Of a stretch of 32,515 bases of DNA, positions 17,112-25,839 are shown one piece after another (the first letter of the stretch is position 1; each line of letters starts with the position of its first letter). Source of the stretch: Clostridiales bacterium DTU083 (GTDB lineage Bacteria > Bacillota > Clostridia > Caldicoprobacterales > DTU083). Under the pieces are notes generated by a model. It was given only the letters and a program-made list of their open reading frames with translations. It was not told where the DNA came from and made no database searches. The stretch spans positions 1 through 32,515 of the forward strand of contig LFTC01000038.1 in assembly GCA_001512915.1 (NCBI GenBank), written 5' to 3'. The position numbers and the translations under genes are program-made.

Positions 17112-18233
17112 TTAATTTTTATTTAGATTGTTAAATAAGCCGGCTGCAATGTTATCATTCAGCCCATAAAGTTCATTCTCATATTGCTGCCAGTCTGTTA
17201 TTTCCTGTATGCTTTTTCCGAATAAGATCATTTCCAGGTTTCTTCTTATTTCATTAACAGGTGCCAGATCTTCCCCTGAAGAATATTTTTTTAAAATCTG
17301 CAAAGTCACTAGCAAACTGTCAAAGGCCTGCTTCCTGTTAAACGGCTTATCAGTTTTTCTTATATCTTTTATGTTTTTGTCATAATATTTTAACAATCCA
17401 TCATTAAGGCCATACCGGATCAATGTTTTTGTGTAACCCACAATGCATTTATTTCCCTGACACATGCCGCATTTTTCTGCACCCAGGCATATGTTTTCAA
17501 AATCTTGCCTTATACGTTTATAATAGCTATGAAGATCCTTTGACCTGCGAATCATAGCGGTTTCCTGATTCTTGCGGCTGACAGCAATAAGGGATCTTAC
17601 GTAGTATACTACTGCAATAATAATTACAACAAAAAACAATAAAGTATTTATAGGGGTAAGCAAGCGTGGCGGCAGATTTTCCGCCAGTCTGACAATGCCA
17701 AAGAAGAGAAATAAGGCTGACGTAGTTATTCGAATAGCAGTTTCCGGCAATTTATCTCCCAGTCTTTTTCCTATAAATATGCCAATTGCTCCAGTAACAG
17801 ACATTCCCAGAATTGTTCCGGCAAAAATCATGACAGGATAAACAGCCTGAGAAGCCAAAACAATAGCAGTTAATTGGGTTTTGTCACCAAATTCCCCAAT
17901 AAAATAAATGCTTGCAACTGTAAGTATCGGCCCAAATTTCAGATTATTACCTGTATAGTTTTCTTCTGATAAATCAGGTTTTAAAGTTCTAACCCCAAAT
18001 ATTACAAAAACAAAGCCTGCAGCAATTTGTATTGCTTTTATAGGCAGAAAGGATGAAACAAGACTGCCGAATAGCACAGCTAAACCATCATTAAGAAAAG
18101 CCCCTATAAGAATGCCTGACAAAACTTTTCTAACAGGATATCTTGCAGCAAAGGCCATGGCCAAAAGCTGGCTTTTATCACCCATTTCAGCAAGAAAAAC
18201 CAGCAGAAAAGCTTCAGCAAATTCGTGAAACAT
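17112..18233 (-). CDS. GDT1/TMEM165 (UPF0016) cation transporter with a cysteine-containing C-terminal extension
   Basis: GDT1-family proteins move Mn2+ or Ca2+ across membranes; bacterial members often export Mn2+. Residues 1-190 carry the two family motifs, EMGDKS (16-21) and EFGDKT (114-119), and about six membrane segments. Unusually, a further membrane segment (about 195-216) leads to a basic, soluble tail of about 155 residues with C249-x5-C255-x2-C258-x4-C263, a possible metal or Fe-S site. I do not recognise the tail. Family members usually end near 190-220 residues; here there are 373. The start is the second of two adjacent ATGs, 5 nt after GGAGG. It is preceded by its own promoter; no Mn riboswitch was recognised. 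The cation is unproven. Confidence 0.85.
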   Translation of the reverse strand: MFHEFAEAFLLVFLAEMGDKSQLLAMAFAARYPVRKVLSGILIGAFLNDGLAVLFGSLVSSFLPIKAIQIAAGFVFVIFGVRTLKPDLSEENYTGNNLKFGPILTVASIYFIGEFGDKTQLTAIVLASQAVYPVMIFAGTILGMSVTGAIGIFIGKRLGDKLPETAIRITTSALFLFFGIVRLAENLPPRLLTPINTLLFFVVIIIAVVYYVRSLIAVSRKNQETAMIRRSKDLHSYYKRIRQDFENICLGAEKCGMCQGNKCIVGYTKTLIRYGLNDGLLKYYDKNIKDIRKTDKPFNRKQAFDSLLVTLQILKKYSSGEDLAPVNEIRRNLEMILFGKSIQEITDWQQYENELYGLNDNIAAGLFNNLNKN

Positions 18234-18268
18234 CATATCCTCCAATAAATACAGCAATAACAACTAAT

Positions 18269-18297
18269 ATTAAAGTCGATAGCAGGCTTTTTGTCAA
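18269..18297 (-). promoter_or_regulatory. Promoter of the GDT1-family gene
   Basis: Minus strand -35 TTGACA (18292-18297), 17-nt spacer, -10 TTTAAT (18269-18274). The leader is about 30 nt, too short for a riboswitch. Confidence 0.8.
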
Positions 18298-18357
18298 CCT
18301 GTTTTCGCTTACCAATGCAAGATTGAAAAAGCCCGAAACTGTATTTTGGTTTTATTA

Positions 18358-18385
18358 TTGCCTTTCAGCAAATATCTTATATACT
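18358..18385 (+). promoter_or_regulatory. Promoter of the aminotransferase gene
   Basis: Plus strand -35 TTGCCT (18358-18363), 16-nt spacer, -10 TATACT (18380-18385). Leader of about 60 nt before the ATG. Confidence 0.6.
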
Positions 18386-18449
18386 AATGTATATATCCAA
18401 AAAATAAAAGAATATGTAATTATCATTAGTAAATACGGGAGGTCAATTA

Positions 18450-19631
18450 ATGGTATCTGATAAGGTTAAAACCAAAATGTCTCAGTCTTCCTGGATTCGG
18501 GCTATGTTTGAAGAAGGCGAAAAACTGCGCAAGCAATACGGATCGGATAAAGTATTCGATTTTTCGCTGGGAAATCCATTTTCGGAACCTCCTAAGGCAA
18601 TTAAGGACACCCTGAAAAATTTTATAAATTCCAATGAACCCGGCCTTCATAAATATATGAACAATGCAGGTCATCCGGATGTAAGAGAAAAAATTGCAAA
18701 ACATATTTATAAAAATACTGGTATTGATCTGACTGAAAAGCATATTATCATGACCTGCGGGGCAGCCGGAGCACTTAATGTGGTTTTCAAAACAATCTTG
18801 AACCCTGGCGATGAAGTGATTATATTCTCTCCTTATTTTCCCGAGTATCTTGCTTATATTGACAACCATGGCGGTAAGGCCATTATTTCTCCATGCAGAC
18901 CTGATACCTTTGAACCAAATATTGAAGATTTGGAAACCAAAATTACGCCGGCTACCAAAGCAATTCTTTTAAACTCTCCTAACAATCCCACCGGTGCAGT
19001 TTACAGTGAAAATATACTGAATAACATGGCGGAGCTTGTGCACAAAAAAGAAAGAGAATATTCAACAAATATCCTTATTATATCAGATGAACCATATAAT
19101 CAATTGGTTTATAGCAACAAACCAGTGCCGTCCATATTAAAGATATTTCCTAATTCGGCTGTTATTAATTCTTTCAGCAAATCGCTCTCCTTGCCGGGCG
19201 AGCGAATCGGGTATATAGCAGTTAACCCTTCCATAGCAGACGCGGAACTGCTGATCAACGGCATGGTATACGCAAACCGTATTCTAGGATTTGTAAACGC
19301 ACCAAGTTTGTTCCAAAAAGTAATTGCCAAGTGTCTGGATGAAAAAGCAGACATTAATATATATAAAGAAAGGCGTGACTATCTGTATCATCACCTAATA
19401 AGATTGGGTTTTTCATGTGTTCTGCCGCAAGGTGCATTCTACCTGTTCCCAAAGGCACTGATTGATGACGATGTTGAGCTTGTCAGAAGAGCCCTAAAAT
19501 ATAACTTGCTTTTGGTGCCGGGAAGGGGTTTTGGATGCCCGGGCTATATAAGAATCTCTTATAGCGTAAGTATGGATACAATCCGTAATTCAATACCGGC
19601 TTTTGAAGCCCTTGCAGCAGAATTCTCATAA
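18450..19631 (+). CDS. Class I/II PLP-dependent aminotransferase
   Basis: The 393-residue fold-type I aminotransferase shows SPNNPTGAVY (about 176-185), SDEPYNQLVY with PLP-pyridine Asp213, the Schiff-base Lys244 in NSFSKSLSLPGERIGY, and a C-terminal GYIRISYS segment with the carboxylate-binding Arg. It belongs to the aspartate aminotransferase superfamily, but the amino acid substrate cannot be told. The ATG is 7 nt after GGGAGGT. It converges on the liv/CBS-ACT operon, so a role in amino acid catabolism is plausible but not shown. Confidence 0.92.
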   Translation: MVSDKVKTKMSQSSWIRAMFEEGEKLRKQYGSDKVFDFSLGNPFSEPPKAIKDTLKNFINSNEPGLHKYMNNAGHPDVREKIAKHIYKNTGIDLTEKHIIMTCGAAGALNVVFKTILNPGDEVIIFSPYFPEYLAYIDNHGGKAIISPCRPDTFEPNIEDLETKITPATKAILLNSPNNPTGAVYSENILNNMAELVHKKEREYSTNILIISDEPYNQLVYSNKPVPSILKIFPNSAVINSFSKSLSLPGERIGYIAVNPSIADAELLINGMVYANRILGFVNAPSLFQKVIAKCLDEKADINIYKERRDYLYHHLIRLGFSCVLPQGAFYLFPKALIDDDVELVRRALKYNLLLVPGRGFGCPGYIRISYSVSMDTIRNSIPAFEALAAEFS

Positions 19632-19656
19632 AAAACCGCATCTTAACGATGCGGTT
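19630..19656 (-). terminator. Terminator of the liv/CBS-ACT operon
   Basis: Perfect 9-bp stem AACCGCATC/GATGCGGTT, followed on the minus strand by TTTTTT. It overlaps the aminotransferase stop. In the plus direction the stem lacks a U tract, so it may stop that gene poorly. Confidence 0.88.
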
Positions 19657-19690
19657 GAATAAGTGTCTATGGCAATATGAGTAAATATTA

Positions 19691-20344
19691 TTATTGCTCT
19701 TTTTTGTTCTGCAGTTTATGAATTATATTGAAGCCATGCTCTTCAATAGCTTTTTCGATTATTTCGGTATTTAAAGAATTAAGTCCTACTACTATTGCAC
19801 TTTTGCCGCTTTCTCCCCGATAAACAGCAATTCTGGTGATGTTAGCGCCGTATTGGCCGATTATGCTGGTCAAGTTGGACATTATGCCCGGCTCATCAGT
19901 TGCCTCAATGGTGAGTCTGGTGCCATATTCCCGAAAACCTAGAAGTTCAATAAATGAATCAAATATATCGCTTTCCGTGATTATGCCTACTAATCTACCC
20001 TTTTTGTCGACTACAGGAAGGAAGCTTACCTTGTTGTCCCTCATTAAAGTAGCTGCTTCTTCAAGAAGTGCATCGGGAGAGATGGTAACCAGATCTTTGC
20101 TCATTATTTGCTTAATCTTTGTGTTGGTCAGCAGGTAAGTAATCTCACCCATGCTGAGACTTGTTGCCTTGGAAGGAGTATATCGGTCAATATCAGTTTT
20201 GGAAACTACGCCCACCAACTTACCCTTATGCATAACGGGGAGGCGCTTTACATTATGCTGAGCCATTAATTCATGGGCTTCAGGAATGGTTTGGTCAGCA
20301 TCAACAGTGAAAGGGTTGGTGGTCATTTTTGTTTTAACAAACAT
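19691..20344 (-). CDS. CBS-pair plus ACT domain protein, putative amino acid/nucleotide sensor
   Basis: The 217-residue cytosolic protein has two CBS domains (about 1-55 and 78-130) and a C-terminal ACT domain (about 143-212, starting RLTIEATDEPGIMSNLTSII). CBS pairs usually bind adenine nucleotides and ACT domains bind amino acids. It resembles AcuB-type proteins. There is no DNA-binding or enzyme domain, so it may act through protein contacts. It starts 5 nt after livF, whose end contains its AGGAGG site, and is the last gene of the branched-chain amino acid importer operon. A role in sensing the imported amino acid is inference. Confidence 0.85.
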   Translation of the reverse strand: MFVKTKMTTNPFTVDADQTIPEAHELMAQHNVKRLPVMHKGKLVGVVSKTDIDRYTPSKATSLSMGEITYLLTNTKIKQIMSKDLVTISPDALLEEAATLMRDNKVSFLPVVDKKGRLVGIITESDIFDSFIELLGFREYGTRLTIEATDEPGIMSNLTSIIGQYGANITRIAVYRGESGKSAIVVGLNSLNTEIIEKAIEEHGFNIIHKLQNKKEQ

Positions 20345-20349
20345 AAGCG

Positions 20350-21054
20350 CTAACCTCCTAAATAGGCTTTTTTAATTTCATCGCTCTTCATCAGCTCAGA
20401 ACCGGTTCCGGAAAGTACAATGGAACCAGTTTCCAATACATATGCCCTGTCTGCTATTTGAAGCGCCATACTAGCATTTTGTTCGACCAATAATATAGTT
20501 GTACCTGCACTGTTTATATTTTTAATTATACGAAAAATTTCCTGTACCAGCAAGGGTGCCAAACCCATGGAAGGTTCATCCAGGAAAAGAATTTTTGGCC
20601 GGCTCATCAAAGCCCTGCCTATGGCAAGCATTTGCTGCTCCCCTCCTGACAGGGTTCCTGCTGCCTGTTTTTTTCTGTCATACAAAATAGGAAAATGTTC
20701 ATATACAGTTTCCAAATCTTTTGCAATACCTTCCTTGTCTTTTCGAAGGTAAGCGCCTAACTCCAAGTTTTCCAAAACCGTCATGTCCGGAAAAACTCTC
20801 CGGCCTTCCGGTACATGAGAAACCCCCATTTTTACACGTTCCTGTGCAGATGTATGGGTTATGTCTTTTCCATTAAGTATGATTTCCCCATCGGCAGGTT
20901 TTTCCAACCCGGATATAGTGCGCAATGTGGTAGTCTTGCCGGCTCCATTTGCACCAATTAAGGTAACTATCTCTCCGTCATTTACGGTCAGAGAAATCCC
21001 TTTTAATGCATGAATTACTCCAAAATAAACATGTAAGTTTTTAATCTCCAGCAT
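20350..21054 (-). CDS. livF: Branched-chain amino acid ABC transporter ATPase LivF
   Basis: One of the two ATPases of the HAAT-type importer. It has Walker A GANGAGKTT, signature LSGGEQQMLAIGRAL, Walker B ILFLDEPSMGLAPLLV and the switch His replaced as usual by a VEQN segment. The start MLEIKNLHVYFG at 21054 has GGAGAGG 9 nt upstream; an ATG 9 nt earlier is too close to that site. It overlaps livG by 14 nt. Confidence 0.96.
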   Translation of the reverse strand: MLEIKNLHVYFGVIHALKGISLTVNDGEIVTLIGANGAGKTTTLRTISGLEKPADGEIILNGKDITHTSAQERVKMGVSHVPEGRRVFPDMTVLENLELGAYLRKDKEGIAKDLETVYEHFPILYDRKKQAAGTLSGGEQQMLAIGRALMSRPKILFLDEPSMGLAPLLVQEIFRIIKNINSAGTTILLVEQNASMALQIADRAYVLETGSIVLSGTGSELMKSDEIKKAYLGG

Positions 21055-21832
21055 TGCTGACATCCTCTCCTAAATAAGCTTTGATTACTCGTTCGTTTGA
21101 TTTTATTTCCTCCGGAGTTCCTTCCGCTATCAGCAAGCCGTAATCTAATACATATATCCGCTCACATATTTTCATAACCAAGGACATATCATGTTCAATT
21201 AACAGTATGGTTAAGTCAAATTTCTTCCTGATCCACTGGATCAATTCGGTCAGCTGCACAGTCTCCGCCGGGTTCATACCGGCAGCAGGTTCATCCAGTA
21301 AAAGTATGATTGGCTTGGCAGCCAATGCTCTTGCGATTTCCAAATGACGCTGTTCTCCATAAGGTAAATTTTTAGCCAATTCATCTGCTTTGCTGTCCAG
21401 CTTAGTAATACGCAGGAGTTCCATACATTCTTCCAATATACGTTTTTCCTCCCTTTTATAGGAAGGAAGGTGAAATAATCCTGAGATTAAACCATAGTTT
21501 ATATTTTGATGCATGGCTATCCTGACATTGTCCAGAACAGTAAGATCATCAAAAAGCCTTATATTCTGAAAAGTGCGGGCTATCCCAGCTTTACAGATAT
21601 TATAGGGTTTTTGGCCTTGAAGCTCCTTTTTTTCCCCGTTTGCTTCAAGAATAATGCTGCCAGAGGAAGGTTGGTAAATACCTGTCAAAAGGTTAAATAC
21701 TGTAGTCTTACCTGCACCATTAGGTCCAATTAGCCCGACCAGTTCTCCCTTCTTTAGCTCCATATTCAGATTGGCAACAGCAGTCAGCCCCCCAAAGGAT
21801 TTAGTCAGTTTCCGTATACTAAGTATTGCCAT
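21041..21832 (-). CDS. livG: Branched-chain amino acid ABC transporter ATPase LivG
   Basis: The second ATPase, 263 residues, with Walker A GPNGAGKTT, the LivG-typical GIARTFQNIRLFDDLTVLDN Q-loop region, a degenerate signature LPYGEQRHLEIARAL, Walker B ILLLDEPAAGMNP and IEHDMSLV. Its ATG lies directly after the livM stop, with GGGAGAG upstream. The C-terminal YLGED tail is typical of LivG. Confidence 0.96.
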   Translation of the reverse strand: MAILSIRKLTKSFGGLTAVANLNMELKKGELVGLIGPNGAGKTTVFNLLTGIYQPSSGSIILEANGEKKELQGQKPYNICKAGIARTFQNIRLFDDLTVLDNVRIAMHQNINYGLISGLFHLPSYKREEKRILEECMELLRITKLDSKADELAKNLPYGEQRHLEIARALAAKPIILLLDEPAAGMNPAETVQLTELIQWIRKKFDLTILLIEHDMSLVMKICERIYVLDYGLLIAEGTPEEIKSNERVIKAYLGEDVSNAGD

Positions 21833-22804
21833 TTATTTCTCTCCCTTCCTGGCAGGCCACAAACCGCCCAGATTCCTGAATACTTTCATCGAAATCTCCT
21901 TGGATCCCATAAGCCCTTGGGGACGGAAAATCATAATTATTACAAGCAGCAAGGCATATATTATCATTCTCAGGTCAGAAAAATCCTGCAATATTGTAGA
22001 AATAATTGCAAGAAGAATAGCGGCCAGTACTGATCCCGATAAACTTCCCATGCCGCCAAGCACAACTATTACCAACACGTCAATGGATTTTAAAAATCCA
22101 AAGGTATTGGGATTGAGATAATAAAAATATGCTGCATACAATACACCGGCAATTCCGGCACACAAGGAACCAATAGTAAAGGCAGTTACTTTATATCTTG
22201 TGCTGTTTATCCCCATAGCTTCTGCTGCAATTTCATCCTCCCGGATTGAAATACAGGCCCGGCCATGGGTAGACTTCAGGAAGTTAGATATAAGCAGCAC
22301 AGTTCCAACGGTAAAAATATATAAAAAGACCCAATTTGTAAACCTGGGAATGCCGCTTAAGCCGGCAGCTCCGTTGGTAATTTCCAGATTAATAAATATA
22401 ATTCTTATAATTTCCGACATGCCAAGAGTGGCTATAGCCAGGTAATCACCTCTTAAGCGCAATGTAGGCAATCCGACTACAAATCCAACTACAGCAGCCA
22501 GCAATGCACCCATAACTATACTGGCGAGGTAACCCCATATAGTAGGCATACGCAATAATGTTAAACCGCATACATAAGCGCCAATAGACATAAAACCGGC
22601 ATGGCCAAGTGAAAACTGCCCTGTAAAACCAGTTATCAGATTAAGGCTGACAGCAAGTATGATATTGATACAAATTGTAGCGATGGTTGCCTGCAAATAA
22701 TCATTGATGATTCCAACCTGTACCAGCAGCTGCACAAGTACAAAGGTTATGATTATAAATAACCATTTCCGCCATGGTGCAAGTTTTTGTGTCAAGTTCT
22801 TCAT
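21833..22804 (-). CDS. livM: Branched-chain amino acid ABC transporter permease LivM
   Basis: The 323-residue permease has about ten hydrophobic segments and the LivM signatures NLITGFTGQFSLGHAGFMSI, ATLGMSEIIR and GGMGSLSGSVLAA. It forms the membrane channel with LivH. It starts 2 nt after the livH stop with GAAGGTG as ribosome site. Confidence 0.96.
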   Translation of the reverse strand: MKNLTQKLAPWRKWLFIIITFVLVQLLVQVGIINDYLQATIATICINIILAVSLNLITGFTGQFSLGHAGFMSIGAYVCGLTLLRMPTIWGYLASIVMGALLAAVVGFVVGLPTLRLRGDYLAIATLGMSEIIRIIFINLEITNGAAGLSGIPRFTNWVFLYIFTVGTVLLISNFLKSTHGRACISIREDEIAAEAMGINSTRYKVTAFTIGSLCAGIAGVLYAAYFYYLNPNTFGFLKSIDVLVIVVLGGMGSLSGSVLAAILLAIISTILQDFSDLRMIIYALLLVIIMIFRPQGLMGSKEISMKVFRNLGGLWPARKGEK

Positions 22805-22806
22805 AC

Positions 22807-23691
22807 CTACACCTTCTCCCTGATGTTTTTACCCATAATTCCGGTAGGTTTTACAATAAGAATGAGAATTAAAATTGCAAACACCACCGCATCCCGATAC
22901 ATAGAATTTATATAACCTGATACCAGAACTTCAACTAATCCAATCAGGTATCCTCCGATCATTGCTCCGGGTATTATGCCGATACCACCCAAAACAGCAG
23001 CAATAAAAGCTTTCAAGCCCGGCATAGTACCCATTAAGGGATTAATGGAGTTATAATAAACGCCGACCAGAATTCCTGCTGCTCCCGCCAATGCAGAACC
23101 CAATAAAAACGTAAATGAAATGGTGGTATCAACGTTTATCCCCATCAGCTGAGCTGCATCTTTATCCATGGAAACAGCACGCATCGCTTTCCCAATCCGC
23201 GTTTTCTTAACTATAAACTGCAGTAATGTCATTAATATTACGGTAATTATAACAATCAAAACCTGCTGCATGTTTATCAGCAGGCCGCCGATTTGGAACC
23301 GCTTTGTCATGATACCGGTCATTTCCGGATAAGTACGAACACCAGCGCCTACAAAGAACATAGTAGTGTACTGAATAAACAATGAAACACCAATAGCTGT
23401 AATCAGCACAGCAATGCGGGCGGAATTCCTCAAAGGCTTATATGCAATTTTTTCAATGGCAATGCCAATCATTGTACATATAACCATGGAAATCAGCAGG
23501 GATGGTAGAAAACCCAGCTTAAATGTACTCATACAGAAATAACCTATATATGCGCCCAACATATATATTTCGCCGTGTGCAAAGTTAATAAGCCTTATGA
23601 TGCCGTATACCATAGTATAGCCCAATGCTATCAATGCATAAATGCTGCCCAGCGAAACGCCGTTGATAATTTGTTGCAAAAGCTGTTCCAC
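22807..23691 (-). CDS. livH: Branched-chain amino acid ABC transporter permease LivH
   Basis: The 294-residue permease begins with the LivH pattern NGVSLGSIYALIALGYTMVY, continues GIIRLINFAHGEIYMLGAY and has the later AAVLGGIGIIPGAMIGG segment. The start is GTG, preceded by GGGGAG. It lies downstream of livJ, behind a strong hairpin. Confidence 0.96.
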   Translation of the reverse strand: MEQLLQQIINGVSLGSIYALIALGYTMVYGIIRLINFAHGEIYMLGAYIGYFCMSTFKLGFLPSLLISMVICTMIGIAIEKIAYKPLRNSARIAVLITAIGVSLFIQYTTMFFVGAGVRTYPEMTGIMTKRFQIGGLLINMQQVLIVIITVILMTLLQFIVKKTRIGKAMRAVSMDKDAAQLMGINVDTTISFTFLLGSALAGAAGILVGVYYNSINPLMGTMPGLKAFIAAVLGGIGIIPGAMIGGYLIGLVEVLVSGYINSMYRDAVVFAILILILIVKPTGIMGKNIREKV

Positions 23692-23720
23692 ACATCTCCC
23701 CTACTTTCCATATATAACTC

Positions 23721-23763
23721 AATAAATACGCATAAGTGAGGATAATAATCCTCACTCATACGT
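23721..23763 (-). terminator. Attenuating hairpin between livJ and livH
   Basis: Minus strand 16-bp stem ACGTATGAGTGAGGAT / ATCCTCACTTATGCGT with two G-U pairs and a 4-nt loop, followed by a weak ATTTATT run. It probably protects or partly terminates the livJ transcript, so the binding protein outnumbers the membrane parts. Confidence 0.75.
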
Positions 23764-23829
23764 CTTTTACATATTATATTACAATTCATTCAGCAAAACA
23801 ATTTTTTATCAATGTGTTGGTGCATTGTA

Positions 23830-24987
23830 CTAATTCAAGCTCAGTCTTTCGCTGGCGTGCTGTTTACCGTCTTTCAGCTCAATTACAATAAGGGCTTTAA
23901 CAGGGTTGTGGTTTTCGTCAACGCTAAAGTTGCCTGTAACACCGTTGAAATCCTCTATGGCTTCCAAAGCATTCTTTACAGATTCGCCGTCCAGCTTTTC
24001 TGCACGCTTAACTCCTTCAACGACGAATCTGGCCAGGTCATAACCAAGAGCATTAAATGCATCCGGCTGCTTACCGTATTCCGACTCAAAAGACTTAATG
24101 AAGTCTTGAACAACAGGATCCTGATCCAATGATGAGTAGTGGTTGGAGAAGTAAACATCATTCAGTGCGTCTGCTCCGGCCAGGTTTACAAGTTCAGGGG
24201 AATCAAATCCGTCAGCTCCAAGTATCGGAACATCAATTCCCTGTTCTCTGGCTTGTTTAATTATAAGCCCTGCTTCCTCATAATATCCAGGTATGAAGAT
24301 TACGTCAAAGTCTTCGCCTTTTATCTTGGTTATAATGGAATTAAAATCTGTGTCCCCTGCCACATAAGCTTCCTGTGCTACAATAGTGCCTCCGCCGGCT
24401 TCAAAAGTCTTAGTAAAGTTTTCTGCGAGACCTTTGCCGTAGTCACTGGAGCTGTCCATAATTACAACTGCTTTACTCTTATTCAGATTGTTCAGGGCAT
24501 AATTAGCCATTCCTGTTCCTTGATATGAGTCATTAAAGCAAATGCGGAAAGCATATTCCTTAACGCCGCTCTCATCTACAGTAACATCATCTGCAGTAGC
24601 AGAGCCGGACACTACCGGAACCTTATTCTGCATTGCAACAGGAATGGTTCCTTTGAAGGCTCCCGAAGTAGCAGGACCCATGACAGCAAGAACCTTGTCC
24701 TGGGTTATTAACTTAGTAGTTAAAGTAGTTGCTTCAGCTACGTCTGACTTATTGTCATACTTGACCAGCTCAATCTTTTTGCCGTCAATTCCGCCGGCTT
24801 CGTTTATTTCCTTGACAGCCAGTTCAATGCCTTCTACTGAGCTTCTGCCGTAAGTGGCAACATTGCCGCTTAATTCATAGTTCACACCCAGCTTAATTGT
24901 ATCGGAATTGTCAGCAGACTTTGAACAACCAACAATTAATGACAAAACAACCAATACAGAAGTTAATAATAAAACTACTCTTTTCAT
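23830..24987 (-). CDS. livJ: Branched-chain amino acid-binding lipoprotein LivJ/K-like
   Basis: The 385-residue periplasmic-binding type I protein has a lipobox LIVGC (Cys21), so it is anchored outside the membrane. The core starts IKLGVNYELSGNVATYGRSS and includes GPATSGAFKGTIPVAM and the mid-protein FIPGYYEEAGLIIKQAREQG. It delivers ligand to LivHMGF. The ATG follows TAGGAGG. Family members bind Leu/Ile/Val but some bind other amino acids or amides, so the exact ligand is uncertain. Confidence 0.92.
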   Translation of the reverse strand: MKRVVLLLTSVLVVLSLIVGCSKSADNSDTIKLGVNYELSGNVATYGRSSVEGIELAVKEINEAGGIDGKKIELVKYDNKSDVAEATTLTTKLITQDKVLAVMGPATSGAFKGTIPVAMQNKVPVVSGSATADDVTVDESGVKEYAFRICFNDSYQGTGMANYALNNLNKSKAVVIMDSSSDYGKGLAENFTKTFEAGGGTIVAQEAYVAGDTDFNSIITKIKGEDFDVIFIPGYYEEAGLIIKQAREQGIDVPILGADGFDSPELVNLAGADALNDVYFSNHYSSLDQDPVVQDFIKSFESEYGKQPDAFNALGYDLARFVVEGVKRAEKLDGESVKNALEAIEDFNGVTGNFSVDENHNPVKALIVIELKDGKQHASERLSLN

Positions 24988-25018
24988 GTCAAGCCTCCTA
25001 TAAAAAAATATTATTAAT

Positions 25019-25047
25019 AATTTACTATACGTATATAACTATGTCAA
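25019..25047 (-). promoter_or_regulatory. Promoter of the liv operon
   Basis: Minus strand -35 TTGACA (25042-25047), 17-nt spacer, -10 TAAATT (25019-25024). It lies just after the upstream amino acid ABC operon, which shows no clear terminator, so some readthrough is possible. Confidence 0.7.
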
Positions 25048-25068
25048 TATACAAAATGCATATTTATA

Positions 25069-25830
25069 CTAATTTTCAAATTTGTTCAAGAACGCCTTGG
25101 TGCGCTCATGTTTTGGATTATTTATAACTTCTTCAGCCGGCCCCTCCTCAACAATTACACCCTCGTCCATAAATATTATTCTGTCTGCCACATCTCTGGC
25201 AAAATTCATTTCATGAGTTACCACCACCATGGTCATTTTTTCCGCCGCCAGATCACGAATGACTTTAAGAATCTCACCAGTCAGTTCGGGATCCAAAGCT
25301 GATGTAGGTTCATCAAAAAACAAAATTTTAGGGTGAAGGGCCAGAGCTCTTGCAATGGATACCCTCTGTTGCTGACCTCCGGACAACTGATAAGGATATG
25401 CATTTTCCTTATCAGTCAAACCTACCTTTGCCAGTAACTCCCTGCCTTCTTTATAAGCCTCATTTTTATCTCTTTTTTGAACTACAATGGGAGCATCTAT
25501 TATATTTCTTATAACCGAAAAATGAGGGAATAAATTAAAATCTTGAAATACCAGCCCAAAATATCTTCTTATCTTTCGCAGTTTCTCCGGCGGAGCATAA
25601 ACTGCCTTACCGGATGAATTAGTATGCACAGCCCTTTCACCTAAATAAATTAGTTCGCCGGAATCCATGGTTTCAAGCAGGGTAAGGCACCGGAGCAATG
25701 TAGATTTGCCTGATCCGGAAGGCCCTATAATACCTATTACTTCCCCTTCATTTACTTCAAGGGAAATACCATTAATGACATCCAAGTCCCCAAAACTTTT
25801 CTTTAGGGATTTTACTTCAAGGATTTTCAT
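25069..25830 (-). CDS. Polar amino acid ABC transporter ATPase
   Basis: The 253-residue PAAT-family ATPase (GlnQ/TcyC-like) shows Walker A GPSGSGKST, the QDFNLFPH Q-loop, signature LSGGQQQRVSIARAL, Walker B ILFFDEPTSALDPEL and the H-loop VTHEMNFARDVADR. It is the last gene of the binding protein-permease-ATPase operon, 9 nt after the permease. Confidence 0.95.
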   Translation of the reverse strand: MKILEVKSLKKSFGDLDVINGISLEVNEGEVIGIIGPSGSGKSTLLRCLTLLETMDSGELIYLGERAVHTNSSGKAVYAPPEKLRKIRRYFGLVFQDFNLFPHFSVIRNIIDAPIVVQKRDKNEAYKEGRELLAKVGLTDKENAYPYQLSGGQQQRVSIARALALHPKILFFDEPTSALDPELTGEILKVIRDLAAEKMTMVVVTHEMNFARDVADRIIFMDEGVIVEEGPAEEVINNPKHERTKAFLNKFEN

Positions 25831-25839
25831 TCTTTCCTC

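Noticed and set aside
18234-18449. A Mn-sensing yybP-ykoY riboswitch upstream of the GDT1-family gene
   Set aside because: The promoter leaves a leader of only about 30 nt, and the conserved loops of that riboswitch were not found.
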